From Microvirga soli (GTDB lineage Bacteria > Pseudomonadota > Alphaproteobacteria > Rhizobiales > Beijerinckiaceae): a stretch of 64,000 bases of DNA. A program made the position numbers and the translations under genes. Shown in pieces: positions 51,578 to 61,813 of this stretch. The notes beneath the pieces are model-generated. The model had not been told where the DNA came from. It made no database searches and worked only from the letters and a program-made list of their open reading frames with translations. The stretch lies in contig NZ_JAERQE010000003.1 of NCBI RefSeq assembly GCF_016734765.1, positions 248,001-312,000 on the forward strand, written 5' to 3'. Within the stretch, counting starts at the first letter, position 1, and every line of letters starts with the position of its first letter.

Positions 51578-53227
51578 ATGGCGGACACGGCACATGTGGA
51601 TACCTTCGCGAGAGACAACCTTCCGCCCCGGGACCAGTGGCCGACATTCATCTTCACACGGCCCGAGCTCCAGTATGCCGAGCGACTGAACTGCGCCGTG
51701 GCGTTCCTCGACCGGTGGGTCGAGGAGGGCAGGGGCGAAGAGCCCTGCCTCATCGGCCCGTCAGAGACGCTCACCTATCGCGAACTTCAAGAGCGGGTGA
51801 ACCGGATTTGCAACGTGCTGGTCGGACGCCTTGGTCTCGTTCCAGGCAACCGGGTTCTCCTGCGGTCTGCCAACAACCCCATGATGGTGGCGGTCTATCT
51901 GGCGGTGCTGAAGGCCGGCGGCATCGTCGTTGCCACCATGCCGCTCCTGCGCGCCCGGGAGATTGCCTATCCGCTGAACAAGGCCAGGATCACGATAGCG
52001 CTCTGCGATCATCGCCTCGCGGAGGACATGGATCGCGCCAAGGCCCTGGCACCCGACCTCCAGCACGTCGTTTATTGGGGCTCAGGCAAACACGATAGCC
52101 TGGAGGCGATGATTGCCGGCGCTTCGCCGGACTTCTCCGCTGTCGATACGGCCGCGGACGATGTGTGCCTGATCGGCTTTACCTCAGGCACCACGGGCGA
52201 GCCGAAGGGCACCATGCACTTCCATCGCGACATGCTGGCGATCTGCGATGCGTATTCACGCAACGTGCTGCGGCCTGAGCCCAGCGACCGCTTCATCGGC
52301 TCGCCACCGCTTGCCTTCACATTTGGGCTCGGCGGCATTGTGCTGTTTCCGATGCGGGTCGGCGCTTCGACTGTGCTGCTGGAGAAGGCGGGACCTGACG
52401 ATCTCCTGCCGGCGATCATGCAGTACAAGGCCACCATCTGCTTCACCGCGCCCACAGCTTATCGCGCCATCCTGTCGAAGCTGGAAGGCTATGACATTTC
52501 CTCCTTGCGTAAATGCGTCTCGGCCGGCGAGCCTCTGCCGAAAGGAACCTTTGAAGCCTGGAGGGATGCAACGAATATCCGGCTGATGGATGGGATCGGC
52601 GCTACCGAGATGCTCCACATCTTCATCGCCGCCACCGAGGAGGAGATCCGCCCCGGCGCCACTGGCAAGCCCGTCCCTGGCTATGAAGCCAAAGTCATCG
52701 ACGAGGAAGGCCGTGATCTGCCGCCCGGCAGTATCGGCCGTCTGGCTGTGCGCGGGCCGACCGGATGCCGGTATCTCGCCGACGAGCGGCAGCAGAAATA
52801 TGTGCAGGACGGCTGGAACGTCACTGGCGACACCTACCTCATGGATGAGGAAGGGTACTTTTGGTATCAGGCGCGCTCCGACGACATGATCATCTCCGCG
52901 GGTTACAATATCGCAGGGCCCGAGGTCGAGGCCGCGCTCCTCACGCACCCGGCCGTAGCAGAATGCGGCGTCGTCGGGGCACCCGACGATGGGCGCGGCA
53001 CCGTGGTCAAGGCCTATGTGGTTCTCCGGCCGGATCACGGTCCAAGCGCCGAACTGACGAAGGCGCTGCAGGACCACGTGAAGCAGGAAATCGCCCCGTA
53101 TAAATATCCGCGCGTGATCGAATTTGTGGATGCGCTGCCACGAACCCAGACAGGCAAGCTCCAGCGTTTCGAATTGCGCCGTATTGCTCTGGATGAGGCT
53201 AAGCCGCAGGAGGCAATGAGGGCCTGA
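51578..53227 (+). CDS. abmG: 2-aminobenzoate (anthranilate)-CoA ligase, AMP-forming
   Basis: 549 residues from the ATG at 51578 behind CGGAGG. ANL-superfamily motifs: GFTSGTTGEPKGTMHFHR (P-loop), GIGATEMLHIF, TGDTYLMDEEGYFWYQARSDD (hinge) and RTQTGKLQRFELR (C-terminal catalytic Lys). It is closest in style to benzoate-CoA-ligase-type enzymes. Because the next gene encodes a 2-aminobenzoyl-CoA monooxygenase/reductase, anthranilate is the most likely substrate; benzoate or salicylate cannot be excluded from sequence alone. First gene of the rightward operon. Confidence 0.85.
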   Translation: MADTAHVDTFARDNLPPRDQWPTFIFTRPELQYAERLNCAVAFLDRWVEEGRGEEPCLIGPSETLTYRELQERVNRICNVLVGRLGLVPGNRVLLRSANNPMMVAVYLAVLKAGGIVVATMPLLRAREIAYPLNKARITIALCDHRLAEDMDRAKALAPDLQHVVYWGSGKHDSLEAMIAGASPDFSAVDTAADDVCLIGFTSGTTGEPKGTMHFHRDMLAICDAYSRNVLRPEPSDRFIGSPPLAFTFGLGGIVLFPMRVGASTVLLEKAGPDDLLPAIMQYKATICFTAPTAYRAILSKLEGYDISSLRKCVSAGEPLPKGTFEAWRDATNIRLMDGIGATEMLHIFIAATEEEIRPGATGKPVPGYEAKVIDEEGRDLPPGSIGRLAVRGPTGCRYLADERQQKYVQDGWNVTGDTYLMDEEGYFWYQARSDDMIISAGYNIAGPEVEAALLTHPAVAECGVVGAPDDGRGTVVKAYVVLRPDHGPSAELTKALQDHVKQEIAPYKYPRVIEFVDALPRTQTGKLQRFELRRIALDEAKPQEAMRA

Positions 53228-53268
53228 TGACGAGGCCCAGTGTTTCATAGGCCGGCTTTGAGGTTGAA

Positions 53269-53294
53269 CAGAAATTATTTTAAGCTTAAAACAA
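53269..53294. promoter_or_regulatory. Candidate MarR operator, site 2
   Basis: Contains the perfect palindrome TTTTAAGCTTAAAA (53278-53291). It is 25/26 identical to the reverse complement of site 1 and lies 25 bases upstream of the monooxygenase start codon, in the gap after the ligase gene. Confidence 0.7.
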
Positions 53295-53319
53295 ATCTGC
53301 AATTTCGGGTAGGAATCCC

Positions 53320-55674
53320 ATGAAGACGGCAATCATCGGCGGCGGCCCCGCAGGGCTCTATTTCGCGATCCTGCTGAAGAAGCTCAGGCCGGAGGCCGAC
53401 GTTACGGTCTATGAGCGCAACCGGGCCGATGAGACCTTCGGCTTCGGCGTTGTCTTTTCCGATGCGACGCTCGACAATTTCGAAAAGTACGACCTGCCGA
53501 GCTACCAAAGGATCGTTCGCGAGTTCGCCTATTGGGACGACATCGCCATCCATTTCAGGGGAACCGAGCACCGGATTGGCGGCAACGGATTCTGTGGCTG
53601 CTCGCGGCGCACGCTGCTCCTGATCCTGCAGGATAGGGCGGAGGAAATCGGCGTCACGTTGCGCTACGAAGCGGATGTCGATGACGAGAGCCTGTTCGCC
53701 GATGCGGATCTCGTCGTTGTGGCCGACGGCATCAACAGCCGTTTCCGTGAGCGTTATGCCGACCACTTCCAGCCCGAGGTCGATCTGAGACCCAACAAGT
53801 TCACCTGGATGGGCTCGACCAAGCCGCTCGACGCCTTCACCTTCATCTTCCAGGAGACGGAGTGGGGGCCCTTCATCGCCCATGCCTACCAGTACGAGGC
53901 GAACCGCTCTACCTGGGTGTTCGAGACCGACCCGGAGACCTTCGAGCGGGCCGGCCTGAATGACAAAAGCGAGGCGGAATCTGCCGCGCTCATGGAGCAG
54001 ATTTTCGGCTGGTTCCTCGGCGGGCACCGCGTTCTCACCAACCGCTCGATCTGGCGCAACTTCCCGATGATCCGCAACAAGCGTTGGGTCATGGGCAACA
54101 AGGTGTTGCTCGGCGACGCCAAGGCCTCGGCACATTTCTCCATCGGCTCGGGCACAAAGCTCGCCATGGAAGATGCCATCGCGCTCTACGAAGCCATCCG
54201 CCGCAACCCAAGCGTCGAGGGCGCCTTGGCGCTGTATGAGACAGGACGGCGCGAGGAGGTCGAAAAGACCCAGCATGCCGCCGACGTATCGCTGGTCTGG
54301 TTCGAGCATGTGGCGCGCTTCTGGGATTTCGACCCGGTTCAGTTCGCCTTCGGCGTGATGACGCGCGCAAAAGCGATCACCTACGACAACCTGCGTCTGA
54401 GGGCGCCCGATTTCGTCGCGGCCGTCGATCAGACCTTTGCCAAACAGGTGCGCCGGGAGGGCTTTGACGTATCGGTCGAGAGCCCCACGGTTCCGATGTT
54501 TCAGCCGTTCCGGTTGCGGGAGATGAATGTCGCCAATCGGGTGGTGGTTTCGCCGATGGACATGTATTCGGCCAAAGACGGCGTGCCGAACGACTTTCAT
54601 CTCGTGCATTACGGCTCGCGCGCCACGGGCGGTGCGGGGCTCGTGTTCACGGAAATGACCTGCGTCTCGCCTGAATCCCGCATCACGCTCGGCTGCACCG
54701 GCCTGTGGAACGATGAGCAGGAGGCTGCCTGGAAGCGGATCGTCGACTTCGTTCATGCGAACTCCGAGACGAAGATCTGCCTGCAGCTCGGGCATGCGGG
54801 CCGGAAAGGCGCCACCAAGCTCATGTGGGAGGGCATCGACCGGCCGCTGGAGCAGGGTGCCTGGGACATCTGTTCTGCATCGCCCATCCCATATTTCCCG
54901 GACAGCCAGGTGCCGCGCGAGGTGACGCGGGCGGAGCTCGACACCATCAAGGCGCAGTTTGTCGAGGCGTCCATCCGTGGTGAGCGTGCCGGTTTCGATA
55001 TGCTCGAACTCCACTGCGCTCACGGATACCTTCTGGCGAGCTTCATCTCGCCGCTCACCAACCGGCGCATGGATGAATATGGGGGCTCCCTCGAAAACCG
55101 TCTGCGCTATCCGCTGGAGGTGTTTGACGCCATGCGCGAGGTCTGGCCCGCGCACAAGCCGATGTCGGTGCGCATTTCCGCAACCGATTGGGCTGAGGGC
55201 GGTGTCACGGGCGAGGATGCGGTCGAAGTTGCCCGCGCGTTCGCTGAGCACGGAGTCGATCTCGTCGATGTTTCGACGGGACAGACCGTGCGCGAGGCGC
55301 GGCCTATTTACGGACGCATGTTCCAGACGCCGTTCTCGGATCAGGTGCGCAACGAGGCGCGTGTAGCCACAATGTGCGTCGGCAACATCACGACGGCCGA
55401 TCAGGTGAACACGATTCTGGCCGCAGGCCGCGCCGATCTCGTTGCGCTCGGCCGGCCGCATCTGGTCGATCCGTTCTTCACCATGAAGGCTGCCGCCTGG
55501 TATGGCGCGGCCAGCATCCATTGCCCGCCGCAATATCATGCCGGCCGTGACCAGATCTTCCGCAACTCCGTGCGTGATCGTCAGGATCTGGACGAGTTGA
55601 AGATCAAGGCCAAGCCCAAGACCCGCGCCGAGCTGAAGATGGAGGCCGGTGAGAAGCCTCTCGCGGCGGAATGA
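53320..55674 (+). CDS. abmA: 2-aminobenzoyl-CoA monooxygenase/reductase (two-domain flavoprotein)
   Basis: 784 residues. Residues 1-about 385 are a flavin monooxygenase with the FAD loop [13 protein letters not shown]; residues about 391-760 are an Old Yellow Enzyme-type reductase ([46 protein letters not shown]). This fused layout is that of 2-aminobenzoyl-CoA monooxygenase/reductase, which hydroxylates and then reduces the ring to a non-aromatic CoA ester. Databases also name the same layout bifunctional salicylyl-CoA 5-hydroxylase/oxidoreductase. The ligase before it and the beta-oxidation-type genes after it support the ring-reducing route. Confidence 0.88.
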   Translation: MKTAIIGGGPAGLYFAILLKKLRPEADVTVYERNRADETFGFGVVFSDATLDNFEKYDLPSYQRIVREFAYWDDIAIHFRGTEHRIGGNGFCGCSRRTLLLILQDRAEEIGVTLRYEADVDDESLFADADLVVVADGINSRFRERYADHFQPEVDLRPNKFTWMGSTKPLDAFTFIFQETEWGPFIAHAYQYEANRSTWVFETDPETFERAGLNDKSEAESAALMEQIFGWFLGGHRVLTNRSIWRNFPMIRNKRWVMGNKVLLGDAKASAHFSIGSGTKLAMEDAIALYEAIRRNPSVEGALALYETGRREEVEKTQHAADVSLVWFEHVARFWDFDPVQFAFGVMTRAKAITYDNLRLRAPDFVAAVDQTFAKQVRREGFDVSVESPTVPMFQPFRLREMNVANRVVVSPMDMYSAKDGVPNDFHLVHYGSRATGGAGLVFTEMTCVSPESRITLGCTGLWNDEQEAAWKRIVDFVHANSETKICLQLGHAGRKGATKLMWEGIDRPLEQGAWDICSASPIPYFPDSQVPREVTRAELDTIKAQFVEASIRGERAGFDMLELHCAHGYLLASFISPLTNRRMDEYGGSLENRLRYPLEVFDAMREVWPAHKPMSVRISATDWAEGGVTGEDAVEVARAFAEHGVDLVDVSTGQTVREARPIYGRMFQTPFSDQVRNEARVATMCVGNITTADQVNTILAAGRADLVALGRPHLVDPFFTMKAAAWYGAASIHCPPQYHAGRDQIFRNSVRDRQDLDELKIKAKPKTRAELKMEAGEKPLAAE

Positions 55675-55675
55675 G

Positions 55676-56443
55676 ATGACCATGACAACTCTCAAAGGCC
55701 GGCATGCATTGGTTACGGGCGGCGGCCGCGGAATCGGTCGGGCTATTGCAGCATCGCTCATGAAGGCAGGCGCGACCGTAACGATCGTCGGACGCAACCC
55801 CGCGACGCTCGAGCAGGCCATCATGCAAGGCGATGCTCACGCGGCTGCCGTGGCGGACGTGTCGGATGCGCAAAGAGTGCAAGCCGCCGTGCAGGAATCG
55901 GTTTCGCGCTACGGTCCTGTCGACCTGATGATCGCCAATGCCGGTGGTGCGGCTTCCGCGCCTTTCATGAAATCCGGTCCGGAGGTCTTCCGACAGATGC
56001 TGGATGTGAACCTGCTTGGCGTCACGAATGTGGCTCAGGCCGTGCTGCATTCCATGGCGGAGCGGGGCTTCGGACGGATCGTCGCTGTCGCGTCCACGGC
56101 GGGCCTGAAGGGCTATCCCTATGTGAGCGCTTATTGCGCCGCCAAGCACGCCGTAATCGGCTTCGTTCGTGCCCTGGCGCTGGAGACCGCCAAAACCGGC
56201 GTGACCGTGAATGCCGTCTGTCCTGGTTTCACCGATACCGATCTCGTGGCAGAGAGCCTCGAGACAATCATGAGAAAAACGGGCCGGACCCGAGAGGACG
56301 CTTTGGGGGAACTCGTGAAGCACAACCCGCAGGGCCGGTTGATCGACCCATCGGAGGTCGCCGCTGCCGTGCTCTGGCTCTGCAGCGAGGAAGCGCGATC
56401 CGTGACAGGGCAGGCCATCGTGGTGGCCGGGGGAGAAATCTGA
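55676..56443 (+). CDS. SDR family oxidoreductase
   Basis: About 255 residues, classical SDR: TGGGRGIGRAIA cofactor loop, ANAGGAA, and SAYCAAKHAV with the catalytic Tyr and Lys. The start (ATG 55676 or 55682) is immediately after the monooxygenase stop. In this pathway it likely acts as the 3-hydroxyacyl-CoA dehydrogenase or reduces the oxo group of the ring product; the step is inferred from position. Confidence 0.87.
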   Translation: MTMTTLKGRHALVTGGGRGIGRAIAASLMKAGATVTIVGRNPATLEQAIMQGDAHAAAVADVSDAQRVQAAVQESVSRYGPVDLMIANAGGAASAPFMKSGPEVFRQMLDVNLLGVTNVAQAVLHSMAERGFGRIVAVASTAGLKGYPYVSAYCAAKHAVIGFVRALALETAKTGVTVNAVCPGFTDTDLVAESLETIMRKTGRTREDALGELVKHNPQGRLIDPSEVAAAVLWLCSEEARSVTGQAIVVAGGEI

Positions 56444-56445
56444 AG

Positions 56446-56955
56446 ATGGACGATCAGGCGATTCCGCTCGACGCCGAAACCAAGGCTGTCGAGATGCCGG
56501 AGGATCACCGGGAAGAACTGCGCCTCTGGCTGCGCCTTCTCACCTGCACAACCCTCATCGAGGGGGAGGTGCGCGGTCGCCTGCGCGAGCGGTTCGACGT
56601 CACCTTGCCCCGCTTCGATCTGATGGCGCAGCTCGACAAGGCTCCGGATGGCATGACCCTGTCCGATCTCTCGAAGCGCATGATGGTCTCGAACGGTAAT
56701 CTCACCGGCCTCGTCGACCGGCTCGTCGCGTCCGGCCACATCGTGCGCACGGCTTCCCCGACAGATCGCAGGGCCACGGTGATCAGCCTGACGGAGAGCG
56801 GCCGCGGCGAGTTTTGCGCCATGGCGGCCGAGCATGAGCTCTGGATCGCTGATCTGTTCGGCGGTCTTACGGAGAAGGACCGGGGCGATCTCATGCGGCT
56901 TCTCGGTAAAACCAAGCTGTCGGCACGGCGCGCCATCCAAGGAGAAGGTCAGTGA
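56446..56955 (+). CDS. MarR family transcriptional regulator
   Basis: 169 residues. The winged helix is clear: [22 protein letters not shown] (recognition helix) and the wing [13 protein letters not shown]. It starts two bases after the SDR stop behind GGGGGAG, inside the operon, so it is probably autoregulated. MarR proteins of CoA-dependent aromatic pathways usually repress until an aryl-CoA ester binds. The two 26-bp palindromes at 51380 and 53269 are its likely targets. Confidence 0.9.
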   Translation: MDDQAIPLDAETKAVEMPEDHREELRLWLRLLTCTTLIEGEVRGRLRERFDVTLPRFDLMAQLDKAPDGMTLSDLSKRMMVSNGNLTGLVDRLVASGHIVRTASPTDRRATVISLTESGRGEFCAMAAEHELWIADLFGGLTEKDRGDLMRLLGKTKLSARRAIQGEGQ

Positions 56956-57788
56956 TGCAGTTTGCCAATTCCGTTACGCTGCCGCTCGCAACCTATGAGC
57001 CGCGCCATTTTCTGCTGTCTGTCGACGGACCCGTTGCGACAGTCACGCTCAATCGCCCGGAGAAGAAGAACCCCCTTACCTTCGAGAGCTATCGTGAACT
57101 GGCGGATTTCTTCCATGCCTGTGCAAAGGACGAGGAAGTCAAAACCATCGTGGTAACCGGAGCTGGCGGAAATTTCTCGTCAGGCGGCGATGTCTTCGAA
57201 ATCATCGGCCCATTGGTCGAAATGGACACGAAGGGCCTCACGGCCTTCACCCGCATGACCGGGGAACTGGTCAAGGCCATGCGGGCGGCGCCGCAGCCGA
57301 TCATCGCGGCCGTTGAGGGCATTTGTGCCGGCGCAGGCGCCATTGTGGCGATGGCATCGGACATTCGTCTTGCGGTCCCTGGCGCGAAGGTGGCGTTCCT
57401 GTTCAACAAGGTGGGGCTTGCAGGCTGCGATATGGGCGCCTGTGCCATTCTCCCTCGCATCATCGGGCAGGGGCGGGCCTCGGAGTTGCTCTATACCGGC
57501 CGCTTCATGAGCGCCGAGGAAGGCGAGCGGTGGGGCTTTTTCAGCCGCATGGTCGAGTCCGGCGAACTCCTGAGCGAGGCGCACAACCTGGCTCGGATGA
57601 TCGGCACCGGACCAACCTATGCCAACGCGATGACGAAGCGCATGCTCGCCATGGAATGGGCCATGTCGGTCGAGGAGGCCATCGAGGCCGAGGCTGTTGC
57701 CCAGGCTCTATGCATGACCACCGAGGACTTCGCGCGCGCTTATCGCGCCTTCGCGGCGAAGGAAAAGCCGGTCTTCAAGGGAGATTGA
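56955..57788 (+). CDS. Enoyl-CoA hydratase/isomerase family protein
   Basis: 277 residues, crotonase fold. [25 protein letters not shown] (oxyanion-hole region) and [19 protein letters not shown] are conserved. The usual first catalytic Glu position is not clearly kept ([12 protein letters not shown]), so it may catalyse hydration, isomerisation or ring C-C bond hydrolysis. ATG at 56955 overlaps the MarR stop (TGATG). Part of the anthranilate operon, acting on the CoA intermediates. Confidence 0.87.
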   Translation: MQFANSVTLPLATYEPRHFLLSVDGPVATVTLNRPEKKNPLTFESYRELADFFHACAKDEEVKTIVVTGAGGNFSSGGDVFEIIGPLVEMDTKGLTAFTRMTGELVKAMRAAPQPIIAAVEGICAGAGAIVAMASDIRLAVPGAKVAFLFNKVGLAGCDMGACAILPRIIGQGRASELLYTGRFMSAEEGERWGFFSRMVESGELLSEAHNLARMIGTGPTYANAMTKRMLAMEWAMSVEEAIEAEAVAQALCMTTEDFARAYRAFAAKEKPVFKGD

Positions 57789-57789
57789 C

Positions 57790-58974
57790 GTGGTCGATAC
57801 GAGCTTTCTCTCCTGGCCCTTCTTCGAGGCTCGTCATCGGCAATTTGCTGACGGCTTGCGCGACTGGGCTGCACGGGAGGTCCATTCCCTTGTGGATCAC
57901 TCTGACGTCGACGCGTCCTGCCGCAATCTCGTACACCGCCTTGGCGAAGACGGGTGGCTCAAGGCTGTCGTCCCCAGGGCTTATGGCGGTCTGTTACCCA
58001 CCTTCGATGTCCGCACCCTGTGTCTCGCCCGCGAGACGCTGGCCTTCCAGGACGGCTTGGCGGATTTCGCGTTCGCCATGCAGGGCCTTGGAACGGGGCC
58101 GATCACCTTGTTCGGCTCTGAAGAGCTGAAGGAGAGATACCTGCCGCCTGTTGCCCGCGGCGAGGCGATTGCGGCTTTCGCGCTGTCCGAACCGGAAGCT
58201 GGGTCGGATGTCGCTGCCATGAGCACGACGGCGACTCCCGATGGGCCGCATCATGTGCGCCTCGAGGGCGTGAAGACATGGATCTCGAATGGCGGCATTG
58301 CGGACCACTACGTGGTCTTCGCGCGGTCGGGTGAGGCTCCCGGAGCGAAGGGGCTGTCGGCCTATGTGGTCGATGCACAGACGCCGGGACTGACGATCGA
58401 GAACCGGATCGATGTCATCGCGCCTCATCCCCTCGCGACCCTTCGGTTTGAAGGATGCCGGGTGCCGCTTTCGCAGCGTGTCGGGGGACGGGGTGATGGG
58501 TTCAGGGTGGCCATGGCGACCTTGGACGTTTTCCGCTCGACCGTGGGAGCTGCGGCTCTCGGACTAGCCCGCCGTGCCCTTGACGAGGCGCTTCAGCACG
58601 CTTCCTCCCGCAAGCTCTTCGGGGCTCCTCTGGGGGATTTGCAATTGACCCAAGCCTCCCTCGCCGACATGGCAACCGGGGTGGACACTGCTGCGCTCCT
58701 CGTCTATCGCGCCGCTTGGACCAAGGACCAGGGTGCGGAGCGCGTGACCCGCGAGGCCGCCATGGCAAAGATGCATGCTACGGAAGAGGCGCAGTGTGTG
58801 ATCGACAAAGCAGTGCAGATCTTCGGCGGCCTCGGCGTCACCAAGGGCGTGAAGGTCGAAGAGCTCTATCGGGAGATCAGGGCTCTGAGGATTTATGAGG
58901 GAGCAACGGAAGTGCAGAAGATCGTGATTGCACGGGAGCTCCTGAAGATGCACGCCAAGCAATCCAATTCCTAA
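57790..58974 (+). CDS. Acyl-CoA dehydrogenase family protein
   Basis: 394 residues. FAD-dependent family motifs: [24 protein letters not shown], and near the C-terminus [19 protein letters not shown] with the expected catalytic Glu. GTG at 57790 begins one base after the previous stop. It would introduce a double bond into the CoA ester made by the earlier enzymes; the order of steps is inferred. Confidence 0.9.
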   Translation: MVDTSFLSWPFFEARHRQFADGLRDWAAREVHSLVDHSDVDASCRNLVHRLGEDGWLKAVVPRAYGGLLPTFDVRTLCLARETLAFQDGLADFAFAMQGLGTGPITLFGSEELKERYLPPVARGEAIAAFALSEPEAGSDVAAMSTTATPDGPHHVRLEGVKTWISNGGIADHYVVFARSGEAPGAKGLSAYVVDAQTPGLTIENRIDVIAPHPLATLRFEGCRVPLSQRVGGRGDGFRVAMATLDVFRSTVGAAALGLARRALDEALQHASSRKLFGAPLGDLQLTQASLADMATGVDTAALLVYRAAWTKDQGAERVTREAAMAKMHATEEAQCVIDKAVQIFGGLGVTKGVKVEELYREIRALRIYEGATEVQKIVIARELLKMHAKQSNS

Positions 58975-58988
58975 AAGGGAGGATACCA

Positions 58989-59435
58989 GTGACAGCTTCT
59001 GTTGGAGATGCTCCCTCGTCCGCCGATGATGGCCCCGAAGTTCTGAACCCGAAGCATTGGCCGGCGCCGAAAGGTTATGCCAACGGCATGATGGCCGAAG
59101 GCAGGATCGTGGTGACCGGCGGAGTCGTCGGATGGGACGAGAGCGGTGCTTTCGCCGACAGCTTCGTCGGACAGGCGCGTCAGATCTTCGAGAACATCAG
59201 CGCCATCCTGGCCGTGGCAGGAGCCGAGCCGCGGCATCTGGTGCGGCTGACCTGGTATGTTGTCGACATCGAGGAATATCTCGCGAATCTGCGCGACCTC
59301 GGCCGTGCGTATCGGGATGTCTTCGGCACCCATTACCCGGCTATGGCGCTGGTTCAGGTCGTGCGCCTCGTGGAAAAAGCCGCCCGCATCGAGATCGAAG
59401 CAACCGCGGTCTTGCCCCATCAGACAACAAGCTGA
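58989..59435 (+). CDS. RidA family protein
   Basis: 148 residues, a RidA/YjgF trimer-type protein (EVLNPKHWPAPKGYANGM, then QARQIFENISAILAVAGA). The active-site Arg region of the canonical imine deaminase is not clear: the usual C-terminal IEIEA(I/T)A is present (RIEIEATA). GTG at 58989 follows AAAGGGAGGATACCA, a strong ribosome site. RidA hydrolyses enamine/imine intermediates; in anthranilate breakdown the amino group must be lost from a non-aromatic ring, which this protein could assist. Confidence 0.85.
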   Translation: MTASVGDAPSSADDGPEVLNPKHWPAPKGYANGMMAEGRIVVTGGVVGWDESGAFADSFVGQARQIFENISAILAVAGAEPRHLVRLTWYVVDIEEYLANLRDLGRAYRDVFGTHYPAMALVQVVRLVEKAARIEIEATAVLPHQTTS

Positions 59436-59531
59436 CTCCTTTCCCAAAGGGGTTAATGTCTGCCGTCGGTTGGAAGGTCCTGTCTGTTGGCCTAGGATTG
59501 GGGGCTTGGATCTCCACGACCGGAAAGCGCC

Positions 59532-61268
59532 ATGATGATCTCCCTGCGACAAGCCCTCCGCGAGACGGCAATCCCGCTAGTGAGCGCGCTTCTGCTGGTC
59601 CTTTTCATCGTCTTGCAGGTTCTCGGCACGCCGCAGGCGCTTGGCAGTCTCGGCTTCCTCTCTCCGGCACAGACATCGAGCCCCAGGGCGACCCTGGAGA
59701 GCTTCCGCGCCGATGCATCGCGGGCAACGGCTCTGCTCATGGAAGCTTACCGGGAGAGCAGGTCCGAAGCCGGCCTGTCCTTAAGCGAGAGCGTCACCCG
59801 AAAGGCCGCGGAGGCAGATGCTCTGCTGGCGAGAGCCTCCCAAACCCTCGACCTGCGGGATATTCCTCCGGTCGAACTGGAGCATCGGCGTCTCGAATCC
59901 GTCATTCTCCTGAAAGAGATCCTGGACCGTGTTCCGTTGTCTGGCTCAAGCCCGATCCCGGGAGACGATGAGGTCGCGGCAAAGCCGCCGGCAAGCTGGA
60001 ATGTTCCCGGAACGGATCTTCGGATCGTGCGCATGGCAGATGGCGCGAGAGCCGGGGAGTACCTCTTCTCCAGCGGGACCGTGCTGGGGCTCGAGAGCTT
60101 CTATCGCATGATCCGCAGCGAGCCCAACCTGAGCGGCGTAAAGACCGATTTCTACGATTTCTTCAGCCAGTCGCCCGGCCATCTGCTGCCGCCGAAATGG
60201 TTCAGCGTGATCGAAGCCCTGCCGGCACCCCTGAAGGTGGAGATCGAGGGGCAGGCGGGTTGGCAGTGGATTGCATTCTTTCTCGTGGCATGTCTCGCCG
60301 TCTTTGCCGTCCTCGGAGTGCGCTACCTCGCTCGTGATGGCGCCTCGTCTCAAAGCGGAGCAGTGCAGGTTCTGGCGGATGTGCTCGTTCCCTGTGCCGT
60401 TGCAGTTGCGGCTTTGTTCGTGCGCTACATGAGCGACAACCAGATCAACCTGACGGGCCAAGTTAACAACACCGTCGAGGAGATTGCCGAGGGGATCGCC
60501 TATATCGCCATGATCTGGGCCGTGCTTGTGTTCTCCAATGCTCTTGCCGGAAGGCTCTACCTGACGGCGACGAAAAGCATCGATGCCCATCTGGCACGAG
60601 CTGCCGTTCGGATTGCCGGCCTTACCGTTGCCGTTACTCTGCTCATCTACGGTGCCTCCCATCTCGGAATTCCGCTGGCTGGTCTCCTGGCAGGCCTCGG
60701 AGTCGGTGGCTTGGCGGTCGCTCTTGCGGCCAAACCGACTCTGGAGAACTTCATCGGCGGCTTGATCCTCTATGCGGACCGGCCGGTCCGGGTGGGCGAC
60801 CTCTGCCGGTTCGGCACGCTCGAAGGCCGGGTCGAGGAGATCGGGATCCGCTCGACCCGGATCAGAGGGCTTGACCGGACTCTGATCACGATCCCGAACG
60901 CAACCTTCGTGAATATGAACATCATCAACCTGACCAACCGGGATCGGATGCCATACGACCGTGTGATCGGGCTGGCGGCCACTGATACGGCAGGGATCCG
61001 CCAGGAGATCGAAGCCACTGCCGCCCTTGTGGCGGAGCATCCGCGGATTGAGCACGGCTCCGTCCAGGTGAGGTTGCGGGAGGGGCACGAGGAGAAGCCC
61101 AAGGTCGAGATCTGCGCTCTGATCTCGACCTCGAAATGGGGTGAATTCCTGCAGATCCAGCAGGAGCTCGACCTCATGCTGCGGGACAAGCTGCTGGCTG
61201 CCGCGCCTGTTAACGAGTCAGCCTCCGGCACAACGGACAACGTCGTATCGCTTAAAGATCCTGCCTGA
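59532..61268 (+). CDS. Mechanosensitive ion channel family protein (MscS-type)
   Basis: 578 residues. A first membrane segment (about 13-33), a periplasmic region of some 200 residues, then about four more membrane segments, of which the pore helix is GLGVGGLAVALAAKPTLENFIGG, followed by the MscS beta domain (RPVRVGDLCRFGTLEGRVEEIG; LITIPNATFVNMNI) and a cytoplasmic C-terminus. The large periplasmic N-terminal region makes it longer than E. coli MscS (286 residues). It should release solutes on hypo-osmotic shock. Confidence 0.9.
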   Translation: MMISLRQALRETAIPLVSALLLVLFIVLQVLGTPQALGSLGFLSPAQTSSPRATLESFRADASRATALLMEAYRESRSEAGLSLSESVTRKAAEADALLARASQTLDLRDIPPVELEHRRLESVILLKEILDRVPLSGSSPIPGDDEVAAKPPASWNVPGTDLRIVRMADGARAGEYLFSSGTVLGLESFYRMIRSEPNLSGVKTDFYDFFSQSPGHLLPPKWFSVIEALPAPLKVEIEGQAGWQWIAFFLVACLAVFAVLGVRYLARDGASSQSGAVQVLADVLVPCAVAVAALFVRYMSDNQINLTGQVNNTVEEIAEGIAYIAMIWAVLVFSNALAGRLYLTATKSIDAHLARAAVRIAGLTVAVTLLIYGASHLGIPLAGLLAGLGVGGLAVALAAKPTLENFIGGLILYADRPVRVGDLCRFGTLEGRVEEIGIRSTRIRGLDRTLITIPNATFVNMNIINLTNRDRMPYDRVIGLAATDTAGIRQEIEATAALVAEHPRIEHGSVQVRLREGHEEKPKVEICALISTSKWGEFLQIQQELDLMLRDKLLAAAPVNESASGTTDNVVSLKDPA

Positions 61269-61285
61269 GCTGAGGGTCGAGGCTC

Positions 61286-61753
61286 TCAGATCCTGATCGA
61301 GACGATCTCGGCCTGCCCCTGTCCGACGGTGACCGTATCCCCGACCTCCTTGCCCATGAGGGATTGTGCAAGAGGCGAGATGTAGGAGAGGCTGCCCCTG
61401 GCGGGATCGGCCTCATCTTCACCGACGATGCGGTAGGTCTGTCGTCGTCCGTCCTCGCGCTCGAAGGTGACTTCGGCTCCAAAGCGGACGTGAGACGTGT
61501 CTGTGGGCGGGGGCACCACCTCGGCCGAGACCCGGCGGGCCGACCAGTAGCGTAGATCGCGGGAGAGACGGGCGACCTCGGCCTTATCGTCCCTGACCTG
61601 GGCATCTCTGACGCGCTTCTCAAGGGCTTCGATTTCCGCGTCCATGCGGACCAGACCCGCCGGCGTGACGAGGTGGTGAGGGCTGATCGACCGATCAGGC
61701 AGGTCCTCGAAGGCTTCTCCACCCTCAGGCTCACGAACAAAGGCACGACTCAT
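61286..61753 (-). CDS. GreA/GreB family transcription elongation factor
   Basis: 155 residues. Coiled-coil N-terminal region (RMDAEIEALEKRVRDAQ) and C-terminal FKBP-like domain (YRIVGEDEADPARGSLSYISPLAQSLMGKEVGD, first part). Gre factors stimulate transcript cleavage by backtracked RNA polymerase. The N-terminus resembles GreB-type rather than GreA, but the extra 25 residues before the coiled coil (FVREPEGGEAFEDLPDR) are typical of Hyphomicrobiales GreB-like proteins. Convergent with the MscS gene. Confidence 0.87.
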   Translation of the reverse strand: MSRAFVREPEGGEAFEDLPDRSISPHHLVTPAGLVRMDAEIEALEKRVRDAQVRDDKAEVARLSRDLRYWSARRVSAEVVPPPTDTSHVRFGAEVTFEREDGRRQTYRIVGEDEADPARGSLSYISPLAQSLMGKEVGDTVTVGQGQAEIVSIRI

Positions 61754-61813
61754 GGCGCTTCCTCCGCCTGAGAAGGAAACGATTCGAGCCCGGCTAAGTT
61801 TCCGAGTTGGCCT

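Noticed and set aside
53275..55824. Very long open frame (about 849 codons) opposite the monooxygenase/reductase gene
   Set aside because: It mirrors the codon structure of the real gene on the plus strand; composition is Arg/His/Gly-rich without recognisable domains.
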